This document shows positions 34,910-43,687 of a DNA stretch of 64,000 bases, piece after piece. The position numbers were made by a program, and so were the translations under genes. The stretch covers positions 24,113,001-24,177,000 of the forward strand of contig JAZBRS010000023.1 of assembly GCA_037176725.1 (NCBI GenBank). Direction: 5' to 3'. This DNA is from Posidonia oceanica. Its lineage: Eukaryota; Streptophyta; Magnoliopsida; Alismatales; Posidoniaceae. The first letter of the stretch is position 1, and each line of letters starts with the position of its first letter. The notes under the pieces were generated by a model. That model made no database searches. It was not told where the DNA came from and saw nothing but the letters and a program-made list of their open reading frames with translations.

Positions 34910-37882
34910 ATGGCCCAGTACGTTAGTGAGTCTTCTTTTACTCCTGTCACGGAGGGTGTTTCCGTTCTGGCCCCTCCGGTTGCTCTTTCTGTCCCCCTTG
35001 TTCCCCCTCCGACGCCAGGGTTTCCTCCTCTGACGTCTCTAGGTTCTCAGTACACCCCGGGACAGTGGCAAGCCTCCCTTCCTTCGGATCCGGTCGCCGA
35101 GTCTATCTTGACGGCCGTTACCCGCGTTCCGGAGACGCCACTGCCCCCTCCGTCCCAGGGATACGTCACTTTCGACATCCCTTCCACCGCTGCTGCGACC
35201 TTTTCTGTAGAAACCATCCTTCCCGGACCATCTGTGTCCGTGCCCCTTGCTTCTCAATCCCCGCCGGCACTGCACTTTAGCGTCCCCACTGCCGAGACGC
35301 CCGAAGCGCAGTACCAGCACCTGATGGAGCTTGCCCAGAGACTGCAGGGCATGGCTCTATCAGTTCGTCCTTCTTCTGTCTCTGTCGTCCCTGAGGTTCC
35401 TCCGAAGCCAGTTCCTGCATTTCATGCATCAACCTCTGCACCTCCGCCTCGACCATCGTCGCAACTGCTCACGGTTCCGACGATGGGGGCTCGTTTACCG
35501 CCTCCTCCTGCACAACACTTGGCACAGCATGCTCCACTTCCTTCTGGTGGTCAATCCTTTGGACCGGCTGGAGCCCAGTACCTCACTGGCTCGCTGTCTG
35601 GCACCCCGCCTATACAGCAACTGGCGCTCCGTCATCCTCCCCCTATCCCAGCACAGCATGGCATTTATTCTTCTCCTCTTCACCAAGTCCAGCATCCTGC
35701 ATACACTCCTGCGTACACTGTCCCCCAGCACGGATACGCCGGCCATCCCGTTGCTCCACCAGGCGACGCTATGGTAGATCCGGAGGAGCACTTAGGTGCG
35801 ACCCATTCGGCGTATGTGCTCACTACCCCTGCTGATCCCTCTCCTACAGCAGTAATTCCAGACCCCATCAATAACCGGATGGACGTCTTGGAGAAGGCAC
35901 TACGACTAGTGCAGGGTACTGAGCACCAGACCTACCAATTCCGGGACCTCTGTTGCTTTCCAGAGGCGGTACTCCCTCCGAAGTTCAAAATCCTGGACTT
36001 CGAGAAGTATAATGGTAGGGGCTGCCCCGTAGCACACCTGAAGGCGTATTGCGGTGATCTCGCTCAGCTTCAGGCTGACGAGAGGTTGCTGATCCGCTTG
36101 TTCCAGAAGAGTTTGACCGGGTCGGCACTCAAGTGGTTCACATCACTCGATATGTCAGCCATCAAGACTTGGAACGACCTCAGTCAGGCGTTCCTGGAGC
36201 AATACTCCTTCAACCTCGATCTTGTCCCAAAGAGGGCGGACTTGATCGCAATCAAGCAGAATTCTGGCGAGCCGTTCGGGGAGTACGTCGGCCGCTGGCG
36301 CACCCTTGCCTCTCAGGTTCGAGATAGACCCTCTGACGAGGAGTCTATCGAGATCGTTATCAAAGGGGCGCAGCCGTCTCTCGGAGCTCTGCTTAGCATT
36401 CAACCAGTCACTACTTTTGCGGCACTCATCAGAGCTGGAGCGCGCGTAGAGAGTTCTTTGCGGAGTGGCAACTTCCCAGCTTTCTCTATGTTCGCTAAGC
36501 AGGCAGCGATCAGCAGCAACAGTGCCAACAACAGCACCTACAGCAACAACAGCGGTAGCAGCAACAACCGCCCGAAAAGGAAGGATTCGCCGAAACCCGC
36601 TGTTGCATTCGTCGATTCTCCTGCTGTGCCTGTTCGCTTGCCGTCTCGGCCTGCCCTAGCTCAGATGGTGTACGCTCCTGCACCTAGGAACCCGCACACA
36701 CCGCACATCACTACCACCGCTAGACCGGTCTATCCTGCCGCACTGGTCCAGCAAGGCTCACACCCAAGGCAAAGAAGACCACCCGCTGAGAGGAGGAATT
36801 TCACCCCACTGGTGGAACCACTCACGGTCATCTTGCCGAAGGTGGCATCGCTCCTGAAGTTCCCGGAGGTCCGTCCGCCGCCAAGCCCTCTGCCGCATTG
36901 GTTTAGGCCGGATCTCTTCTGCAATTTCAATCGAAGCGTCGGGCATTCGATGGATAATTGCTTCTCCTTGCGGAACGCAATTCAGGACCTGATCGAATCG
37001 GGAAAGATTGTGATCGACACGCACGAGGCTTCCACTCAAGCACACACTCATGCATCTGCATCTCCAGCTGTTCCCCCACATTCTGGCATCGTCCGCCAAC
37101 CTTTACCGGAGCACTCTTATCCGGGAGGGGCGGGAACCTCAGGCGTCCACTCTGTCTTTCCTTCTGGGCCTGCTACTTCTGTAGTGGACCCTTCTGATCT
37201 TATCTCTGACATCTCTGAGCCTTTCCCAGTCAGTCTCTATCTGGCGGCAGTTGCCGGCTCCGAGTCGGGAATCCATTTGATCCGACCGCGTGCCAGGCCG
37301 GAGCGCCCTCTCGCGCCTCCCACCATGCTCCCTCATGCTCAATCTCCTGTACACCTTTTGGCTAGAGCCCAGCCTAGTTCTCCCATCCACCTTTTAGGGC
37401 GGCCTCAGCTACACCTTCTAGGCAGACCTCAACCTGCCCCAGCCTTCCCACCCCAACAACCATACCCAATAGATAGACCTCAACATCCTGTAGGTCCCCC
37501 TGTAACCCCTCCTGTGCTCGCAGCACATGCTCCAGTCGTCATTGATTTGACCCTGGACACCCATCGCGTCCCTTACAGCTACGCCACGGAAATGTGCGCG
37601 GAAGTAACGCGATCGGGGAGGGTTTATAGGCCCCCAGCACCGGCAACTAGGCCAATTCTCCCTGGACCTGTTATACCCCCACCCTTAGGCCAACCCTTAG
37701 CAGATCCAACTCTGGATCAGCCTGTAGTTAGCCAAATCCCTAACCAACCTGTAGTAACCCAGCTTCCTGTCACCACCCCTTTAGAACCTGCTAGAACCAC
37801 CCCTCCAGCTGCTAGGAGAAGCCAACCTAGAGCAGATCTAACCTCCCAGCTTAAGAAGGTTAAAGCCGACATCTCCATCTGA
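34910..37882 (+). CDS. gag: Gag polyprotein of element A
   Basis: Gag forms the virus-like particle that packages the element RNA. The first ATG in the frame is at 34910, giving 990 codons; the open frame extends 15 codons further upstream without an ATG. The N-terminal 360 residues are rich in Pro, Ala, Ser and Gln. Residues about 367-500 match the retrotransposon gag family (Retrotrans_gag): AHLKAYCGDL, FTSLDMSAIKTW, FLEQYSFN, FGEYVGRW. At residues 671-684 is a degenerate zinc knuckle, C-X2-N-X4-H-X4-C, with Asn where the second Cys would be. The C-terminus is again Pro-rich. The frame ends with TGA at 37880-37882, exactly where element B reads TGG (Trp), and continues in the same frame into the protease. 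The stop is either a recent nonsense mutation or a readthrough site; its context does not look like known plant readthrough signals. Confidence 0.88.
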   Translation: MAQYVSESSFTPVTEGVSVLAPPVALSVPLVPPPTPGFPPLTSLGSQYTPGQWQASLPSDPVAESILTAVTRVPETPLPPPSQGYVTFDIPSTAAATFSVETILPGPSVSVPLASQSPPALHFSVPTAETPEAQYQHLMELAQRLQGMALSVRPSSVSVVPEVPPKPVPAFHASTSAPPPRPSSQLLTVPTMGARLPPPPAQHLAQHAPLPSGGQSFGPAGAQYLTGSLSGTPPIQQLALRHPPPIPAQHGIYSSPLHQVQHPAYTPAYTVPQHGYAGHPVAPPGDAMVDPEEHLGATHSAYVLTTPADPSPTAVIPDPINNRMDVLEKALRLVQGTEHQTYQFRDLCCFPEAVLPPKFKILDFEKYNGRGCPVAHLKAYCGDLAQLQADERLLIRLFQKSLTGSALKWFTSLDMSAIKTWNDLSQAFLEQYSFNLDLVPKRADLIAIKQNSGEPFGEYVGRWRTLASQVRDRPSDEESIEIVIKGAQPSLGALLSIQPVTTFAALIRAGARVESSLRSGNFPAFSMFAKQAAISSNSANNSTYSNNSGSSNNRPKRKDSPKPAVAFVDSPAVPVRLPSRPALAQMVYAPAPRNPHTPHITTTARPVYPAALVQQGSHPRQRRPPAERRNFTPLVEPLTVILPKVASLLKFPEVRPPPSPLPHWFRPDLFCNFNRSVGHSMDNCFSLRNAIQDLIESGKIVIDTHEASTQAHTHASASPAVPPHSGIVRQPLPEHSYPGGAGTSGVHSVFPSGPATSVVDPSDLISDISEPFPVSLYLAAVAGSESGIHLIRPRARPERPLAPPTMLPHAQSPVHLLARAQPSSPIHLLGRPQLHLLGRPQPAPAFPPQQPYPIDRPQHPVGPPVTPPVLAAHAPVVIDLTLDTHRVPYSYATEMCAEVTRSGRVYRPPAPATRPILPGPVIPPPLGQPLADPTLDQPVVSQIPNQPVVTQLPVTTPLEPARTTPPAARRSQPRADLTSQLKKVKADISI

Positions 37883-38902
37883 GATTTGATCCACACTTCT
37901 GCCGAGCACCGCGAGGCTTTTCTTCGCGTGTTCCAGGCTGCTCGTGTGTCCCAGTCCATTGAGCCTTCTGCCTTGGAGAGCATGGTTGGGTTAATCGCGG
38001 AGCCCCAGGTCATCTCTTTCACGAGTGATGAGCTGCCTCCGGCAGGGATTAATCACAATCAGCCCCTATTCGTCACAGTGCAGTTCAAAAACTTTCGCAT
38101 TCCCCTAACACTGGTTGATAACGGGTCAGGCCTTAACGTCTGCCCCTTGCGTACAGCAACCAAGCTCGGATTCAAAGCCGAGGATATCACGCCAGCCGTG
38201 AAGGGAATGACTGCTTTTGACAACACTCACCATGACGCTCTAGGGATTCTGATTATCCCTCTGGCTATCGGTCCGGTCGTCTTCGACGTAGAATTCTATG
38301 TCGTCGACTTGAAGCCTAACTTCAATCTTCTGCTTGGGCGCCCTTGGCTCCACAAGCATCAGGTCCTTCCTTCGACCCTCCATCGAATGATAAAGTACCG
38401 TCGTGGCGATGATGTCATCGTCGTCATGGCGGAGAACTTTGAGAAGGAGCGGATTGAAGCAGTCTCTCCCGTGTCTTCGCAATCTATCCCGTTTGACCCC
38501 GAGACTTCTGAAGCCCTCTATCGCGTTAACCGGTGCGAGCCAGTTAACTTCGTTCCTGATCTTGAACGTGTCAACTCCTTGACCGTTCACAGCAACCCCT
38601 TTCGAATGGTCGAGAATGTATGTCACAGGTGGGGTTACATAAAGGGTACGCCACTCGGGCGTCACGGCCAAGGGATCGCGGAGCCGATCGTAGCAGTGGA
38701 GCGAAGGAAATCTGAAGGCCTTGGCTACGAACCCAAGCTCAACGAAGATCACTGCTTCCAGCTCAGAGATCGTGCACTAGCCATTCCCAGAGACCTCACT
38801 AACTTTACCAGTGCAGGAATTCTGGGATCAACCGACTACCAAGCCACAGCGCCGGCAGAGGATTGGGTGTGTATTGAGGACTACTACTCGGATGAGGAGT
38901 AG
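37883..38902 (+). CDS. Aspartic protease and G-patch-like region of element A
   Basis: It is in the same frame as gag and separated from it only by the TGA, so it is not an independent gene; no ATG was chosen. The retropepsin active site is LVDNGSGLN, with the catalytic Asp codon at 38117, followed by the LLGRPWLH motif typical of Tat proteases. Near 38,630-38,740 is a glycine-rich G-patch-like segment (GYIKG, LGRHGQGI, EGLGYEP). The protease would cleave the Gag-Pol precursor during particle maturation; the G-patch-like part may bind nucleic acid. The segment ends at TAG 38900-38902 after CIEDYYSDEE. Element B reads through this point with sense codons, and A is open on both sides of the stop in the same frame. 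Confidence 0.85.
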   Translation, partial: DLIHTSAEHREAFLRVFQAARVSQSIEPSALESMVGLIAEPQVISFTSDELPPAGINHNQPLFVTVQFKNFRIPLTLVDNGSGLNVCPLRTATKLGFKAEDITPAVKGMTAFDNTHHDALGILIIPLAIGPVVFDVEFYVVDLKPNFNLLLGRPWLHKHQVLPSTLHRMIKYRRGDDVIVVMAENFEKERIEAVSPVSSQSIPFDPETSEALYRVNRCEPVNFVPDLERVNSLTVHSNPFRMVENVCHRWGYIKGTPLGRHGQGIAEPIVAVERRKSEGLGYEPKLNEDHCFQLRDRALAIPRDLTNFTSAGILGSTDYQATAPAEDWVCIEDYYSDEE

Positions 38903-41900
38903 TCTGATGCAACAGAGGCAGTCCCAATCAACTCAGCAGAAACAGTGGTCAGAGCAGAGGCCCCACAGTCAGTTTATTTAGCTCCCCCTCTGGCAGAAAC
39001 AGTAGGCAGCTCAGCAGGCCCTGTGGCAGACTCAAGTTCCCATCCTTCAGCAGCCACAACAGCTCCTCAAGATCAGACAGCAGCAGTGCAGGAGACACAG
39101 ACGCTCCTTCTGGCAGAACCAAGTACGCTACCAGCGGTCACAGCAACATCAGTGCCACTGCCCCCATCTCTGGAGGGGCAGTCCATCAACTCAGTCAGCA
39201 GCGTGGCCCAGCCCGCTCCCTCAGCATCATCTTCAGGAATGCAGCTGGCGCAGTCCGCTCCGCATTCTCCTGACGACCTGCAGCAGCTCTCATGGCAAGA
39301 CCCCATGGCGTCAGAGGCTGCGCTCTCTCAGTTACGGTCCGATACAAAAGGCCAACTGAGCACTACATTCTCCGGGCCCTTGAGCCCTCTGAAGAGCACC
39401 CCTGCTTACTCTCCGACAGTGACCCTGGAAGCTTATTCATCAGCAGCACCGCTGGCCTGTCTATTTGGGCCTTCTACATCTGAACTGCCATCAGCGGACG
39501 CGCCCGTGAACCAGATCATGCAGACTCCAAGGGCGGCGATCCATCTTGCAGCCGGGCCAGTGCCGCAGGCCCCCGGCGCCTACTACGTCGACTCCCCCTC
39601 AGACGAAGAAGAAGGAGTGGCGATAGAAGCCCAGGTCGATTCTTGGATGTCTGACTTAGAGCTACTCTATCAAGAACAAATCAAGTCAATAACAGAAGAC
39701 CTGGCAGAGCATCAAGCTGCAGAAAGGAAAGGAAAAGCCGTAGTCACGGATCCTCCTCTGCAAGAGGACCATGCTTCTATCATGGTTCTAGAAGACTCAG
39801 CAGTGCCGGACTCTCCTAGACCAGATGAGCTCATCACTCTTCAACCAGAAGGCGGGTCTAGGTGGTTTGTGCAACCCATGCCTCACCTGAGCAATGCATC
39901 GAGCGGCAGTGACCAAGTCAGCCGCCAGTCCGGCATATCCTCCACAAGCACACTAGAAGACCCAGAGGGGGGAGCATCAGCAGTAGATGCAGCAGCAGCA
40001 GAGCAGAATGCCTCAGCAGCCTCAGCAGCACAGTCGGCAGAGCAGTCAGCAGTATCAGCAGCAGAGTCAGTTGAGCCCTCAGCAGAATCAGCAGAGCACT
40101 CAGCAGAATCAGTCAGGTCAGAGCAAGCAGTAGAAGGAGTTGCTGGGACGGAGGTCGCGCACCGAGGCTACAAGAATACTCGAGTAAGCGTGACCATCCT
40201 GAAGCGTGACCAGGGCCAAGCAGCGGAACACATGCACTCTTTCGACATCACAAGTCCTTCTTTTGAGAAAGAGATCCTCTCAGAACTTGTTGCATATGGA
40301 GAAGAGGATGATACGGGCATGGATGAGACTGACGAACCTTTGCCCAAGTCCCGGCCCTATGACGACGACCCAGAAGGCCCCAACCTCCATGTTGAAGAAG
40401 AAACGGAGGTTGTTAACATTGGCACGGCTGAGGAAGTCAGAGAAGTTTGCATCAGTGCCCAGCTGTCCGCCCAGGCTCGAGCTGAATTCATCGCATTCCT
40501 GAAAGAATATGCGGATGTCTTCGCCTGGAGTTATGAAGATATGGTCGGCCTCGACATAGAGATAGTGGTGCACAATCTGCCCTTAAATCCGGATGCCAAG
40601 CCAGTAAAGCAGAAGCTAAGAAGATGGCGACCGCAGTGGCTGCTCATGATCAAAGAAGAGATAATGAAGCAGCTTGGAGTCAACTTTCTGAAGGTCGTTC
40701 TTTACCCTGAATGGCTGGCAAACATTGTACCTGTGCCCAAGAAAGATGGCCGAATCCGGATCTGCAGCGACTATAGGGACTTGAACAAGGCGAGTCCCAA
40801 GGACGACTTTCCACTGCCCCACATTGACGTCCTAGTCGACAATACAGCGGGCCACAAAATGCTCTCCTTTATGGACGGCTTTTCTGGATACAATCAGATC
40901 AAAATGGCAGAAGAGGACATGGAAAAGACTTCATTCATCACCCCTTGGGGAGTCTTTTGCTACCAAGTCATGCCGTTCGGCCTGAAGAATGCTGGTGCGA
41001 CCTATCAGAGGGCCATGACTGCGCTATTCCACGACCTCATGCACCAAGAAGTGGAGGTCTATGTAGACGATATGATTGCCAAAACCAAAGAGCCCGAGGA
41101 TCATCTTGCCTGTCTCAGAAAGCTCTTTGACCGTCTACGGAAGTACAAGTTGCGCTTGAATCCCAAGAAGTGCGTATTCGGGGTATCTTCTGGCAAATTG
41201 CTCGGCTACATTGTTAGCGAAAGGGGGATTGAGGTGGACCCGTTGAAAGCACAAGCCATCGTGGACATGCCACCCCCTAGAACTGAAAAAGAAGTCAGAA
41301 GTCTGCTTGGGCGTTTACAATATATCAGTCGCTTCATTGCACAGCTTACACCCATCTGTGAACCCATATTCAAGCTCTTGAAGAAAAATGCGCAGATTCA
41401 CTGGAACGAGGAGTGTCAGGCTGCATTTGCCAAGATCAAGCAGCTGCTCATCAAGCCTCCTATCCTGGTCCCGCCTACGCCGGGGAGGCCTTTGCTTCTC
41501 TACCTTTCTACCACGCAGCATTCCATGGGCGCCGTCTTGGGCCAACATGACGAATCTGGTAGGAAGGAGCGCGCCATCTACTACCTGAGCAAGAAGTTTA
41601 ATGAATGTGAAGCCAGGTACAGTACACTAGAGAAGACTTGCCTGTCCCTTGTCTGGGCTGCACAGAAGCTGAGACACTACTTGATGGCCTACCCAGTGCA
41701 GCTCTTATGCCGGCATGATCCCATCAAATTCCTCTTTCAGAAGCCGGCCATGGTGGGCAGATGTGCTAAGTGGCAGGTGTTATTGTCTCAGTACGACATC
41801 ACCTTTGTCACACAGAAGTCCATGAAGGGTCAAGCAATGGCAGACCATCTTGCTGACCTCCCCCTGCCTGAATACCAACCCCTCCAGATGCAGTTCCCTG

Positions 41901-43687
41901 ATGAAGACATTCTTTTTGCAATGGAGGACTTTGAGCAGAAAGATCCTGAAGAAGCAGAGGAATGGCAGCTCTACTTTGATGGTGCAGTCAACAAGAAGGG
42001 CCGAGGCGTAGGCGCAGTGCTGGCCACGCCCCAAGGACAGATGACTCCATTTGCAAGGAAGCTGACTTTCACCTGCACAAACAACGAAGCAGAATACGAA
42101 GCGTGCATCCTGGGGTTGAAAGTCGCCCTCGAGCATGAGGCGCAGAAGCTGCATGTGCACGGCGATGCCATGCTGGTGGTTTCTCAAGTGAACGGCGATT
42201 GGAAGACAAAAGATCCCAAGCTTGTGCCGTATCACGAACACCTGCTGAGGCTGATGGAAAAATTCAAGAGCATCCGCTTCACGTACTTGAACAGAGCAAA
42301 GAACGCGTATGCAGACGCACTAGCAACTCTGGCATCCTGGCTCACCATTTCAGAAGACAGCACTGTGGATGTATCAGTCACTCGCATTGAACAGCCTGCA
42401 TATTGCATGAGCATAGAGGAAGCGGATCCCGCAGAGGGGCAGCCCTGGTATCAAGACATAAAATCCTTCCTGGAGTCTGGTAGCTTTCCTCCTGATACCA
42501 CGGCAACAGACAAGAGAACTCTGGCGCGTCTGGCGTCAAAATATGTGTTAGGGGCCGGACAGCTGTACAGAAGGTCATACAATCAAATGCTACTGTGCTG
42601 TCTGAACAAATCGGAGGCTGACACGCTGATGCTTCAAGTGCATGCGGGGACCTGTGGCCCGCACATGAACGGCGTCCTCCTGGCCATGAAAATCATGCTG
42701 CAAGGTTATTTCTGGCAGACCATGGAAGCCGACTGCTGCCGGTTCGTGCGTAGATGCCACAACTGTCAAATCTATGGTAACTTCATCAAGGCCCCTCCAC
42801 ATCAGCTGCACAACATGTCTTCGCCATGGCCTTTCTCCACCTGGGGGATCGATGTCATTGGCGCCATCTACCCTGCTGCTTCGAATGGTCATAGTTACAT
42901 TCTGGTAGCGATCGATTACTTTACCAAGTGGGTGGAAGCAGCCTCTTACCGAACAGTCACCGCTGCGGCAACAGAAAAATTTATCAGAAACAATATTGTT
43001 GCCCGATATGGGGTCCCGCACTCTGTCATCTCTGATAATGGCTCAAACTTCATTGCCAAAAGGATCGAAGAATACCTGCAAAGTCTCAAGATCAAGCACC
43101 ATCGATCCTCGCCTTATCGGCCTCATATGAACGGAGCAGTGGAGTTTGCAAACAAGAACATTGTCAAGATTCTAAAGAAAATGGTAGAAATCCACAAGGA
43201 TTGGCACGACAAGCTCCCGTACGCACTCTGGGCGTACAGGACATCAATCCGGACCTCTACAGGAGCCACCCCGTACTCTCTGGTGTACGGCATGGAAGCG
43301 GTGTTACCTGTTGAAGTGGAAATCCCCTCTCTGCGGATCCTGCGGGAAGCTGAGTTGGAAGAAGCAGAATGGGTCGAAGACCGCTGCGTCCAACTGAACC
43401 TGATTGATGAGCGCAGATTGCAAGCCATGCACAACGCTCACTGCTATCAGAAGCGAATGGCCAGAGGATTCTTGAAGAAGGTCCAGCCCAGAAGCTTCCA
43501 GCCAGGGGACCTTGTCTTGCGCGCCATTCATTTGCCTGACGGTCGAGGGAAATTCCGACCCAATTGGCGTGGCCCCTTTGTGGTCAAGCGGATCTTTTCG
43601 GGAGGCGCTGTAACTCTTGAGGATATGGACCAGGTCGAGCAGTCTGAGCCCGTCAACCTCTGCTATCTGAAGAAATACTATCAGTAG
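38903..43687 (+). CDS. pol: Pol of element A: reverse transcriptase, RNase H, second RNase H, integrase
   Basis: It shares the frame of gag and protease after the TAG at 38900. The first 400 or so residues are an Ala/Ser/Gln-rich linker with little conservation. RT follows from about 40,590, with VPKKDGRIR, MPFGLKNAGATYQ and the catalytic YVDD (41060-41071). The first RNase H (about 41,480-41,700) has LYLSTTQHSMGAVL, without the usual Asp at its start, so it is probably an inactive tether. A second RNase H follows from about 41,960 with YFDGA (Asp at 41978), NNEAEYEA, HGDAML and YADALA, a hallmark of the Tat lineage. Integrase has an HHCC zinc-binding region (about 42,640-42,770), a D-D-35-E core (42851, 43034, 43142) and a GPF motif near 43,568. 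There is no chromodomain. It ends LKKYYQ and TAG. Confidence 0.92.
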   Translation, partial: SDATEAVPINSAETVVRAEAPQSVYLAPPLAETVGSSAGPVADSSSHPSAATTAPQDQTAAVQETQTLLLAEPSTLPAVTATSVPLPPSLEGQSINSVSSVAQPAPSASSSGMQLAQSAPHSPDDLQQLSWQDPMASEAALSQLRSDTKGQLSTTFSGPLSPLKSTPAYSPTVTLEAYSSAAPLACLFGPSTSELPSADAPVNQIMQTPRAAIHLAAGPVPQAPGAYYVDSPSDEEEGVAIEAQVDSWMSDLELLYQEQIKSITEDLAEHQAAERKGKAVVTDPPLQEDHASIMVLEDSAVPDSPRPDELITLQPEGGSRWFVQPMPHLSNASSGSDQVSRQSGISSTSTLEDPEGGASAVDAAAAEQNASAASAAQSAEQSAVSAAESVEPSAESAEHSAESVRSEQAVEGVAGTEVAHRGYKNTRVSVTILKRDQGQAAEHMHSFDITSPSFEKEILSELVAYGEEDDTGMDETDEPLPKSRPYDDDPEGPNLHVEEETEVVNIGTAEEVREVCISAQLSAQARAEFIAFLKEYADVFAWSYEDMVGLDIEIVVHNLPLNPDAKPVKQKLRRWRPQWLLMIKEEIMKQLGVNFLKVVLYPEWLANIVPVPKKDGRIRICSDYRDLNKASPKDDFPLPHIDVLVDNTAGHKMLSFMDGFSGYNQIKMAEEDMEKTSFITPWGVFCYQVMPFGLKNAGATYQRAMTALFHDLMHQEVEVYVDDMIAKTKEPEDHLACLRKLFDRLRKYKLRLNPKKCVFGVSSGKLLGYIVSERGIEVDPLKAQAIVDMPPPRTEKEVRSLLGRLQYISRFIAQLTPICEPIFKLLKKNAQIHWNEECQAAFAKIKQLLIKPPILVPPTPGRPLLLYLSTTQHSMGAVLGQHDESGRKERAIYYLSKKFNECEARYSTLEKTCLSLVWAAQKLRHYLMAYPVQLLCRHDPIKFLFQKPAMVGRCAKWQVLLSQYDITFVTQKSMKGQAMADHLADLPLPEYQPLQMQFPDEDILFAMEDFEQKDPEEAEEWQLYFDGAVNKKGRGVGAVLATPQGQMTPFARKLTFTCTNNEAEYEACILGLKVALEHEAQKLHVHGDAMLVVSQVNGDWKTKDPKLVPYHEHLLRLMEKFKSIRFTYLNRAKNAYADALATLASWLTISEDSTVDVSVTRIEQPAYCMSIEEADPAEGQPWYQDIKSFLESGSFPPDTTATDKRTLARLASKYVLGAGQLYRRSYNQMLLCCLNKSEADTLMLQVHAGTCGPHMNGVLLAMKIMLQGYFWQTMEADCCRFVRRCHNCQIYGNFIKAPPHQLHNMSSPWPFSTWGIDVIGAIYPAASNGHSYILVAIDYFTKWVEAASYRTVTAAATEKFIRNNIVARYGVPHSVISDNGSNFIAKRIEEYLQSLKIKHHRSSPYRPHMNGAVEFANKNIVKILKKMVEIHKDWHDKLPYALWAYRTSIRTSTGATPYSLVYGMEAVLPVEVEIPSLRILREAELEEAEWVEDRCVQLNLIDERRLQAMHNAHCYQKRMARGFLKKVQPRSFQPGDLVLRAIHLPDGRGKFRPNWRGPFVVKRIFSGGAVTLEDMDQVEQSEPVNLCYLKKYYQ

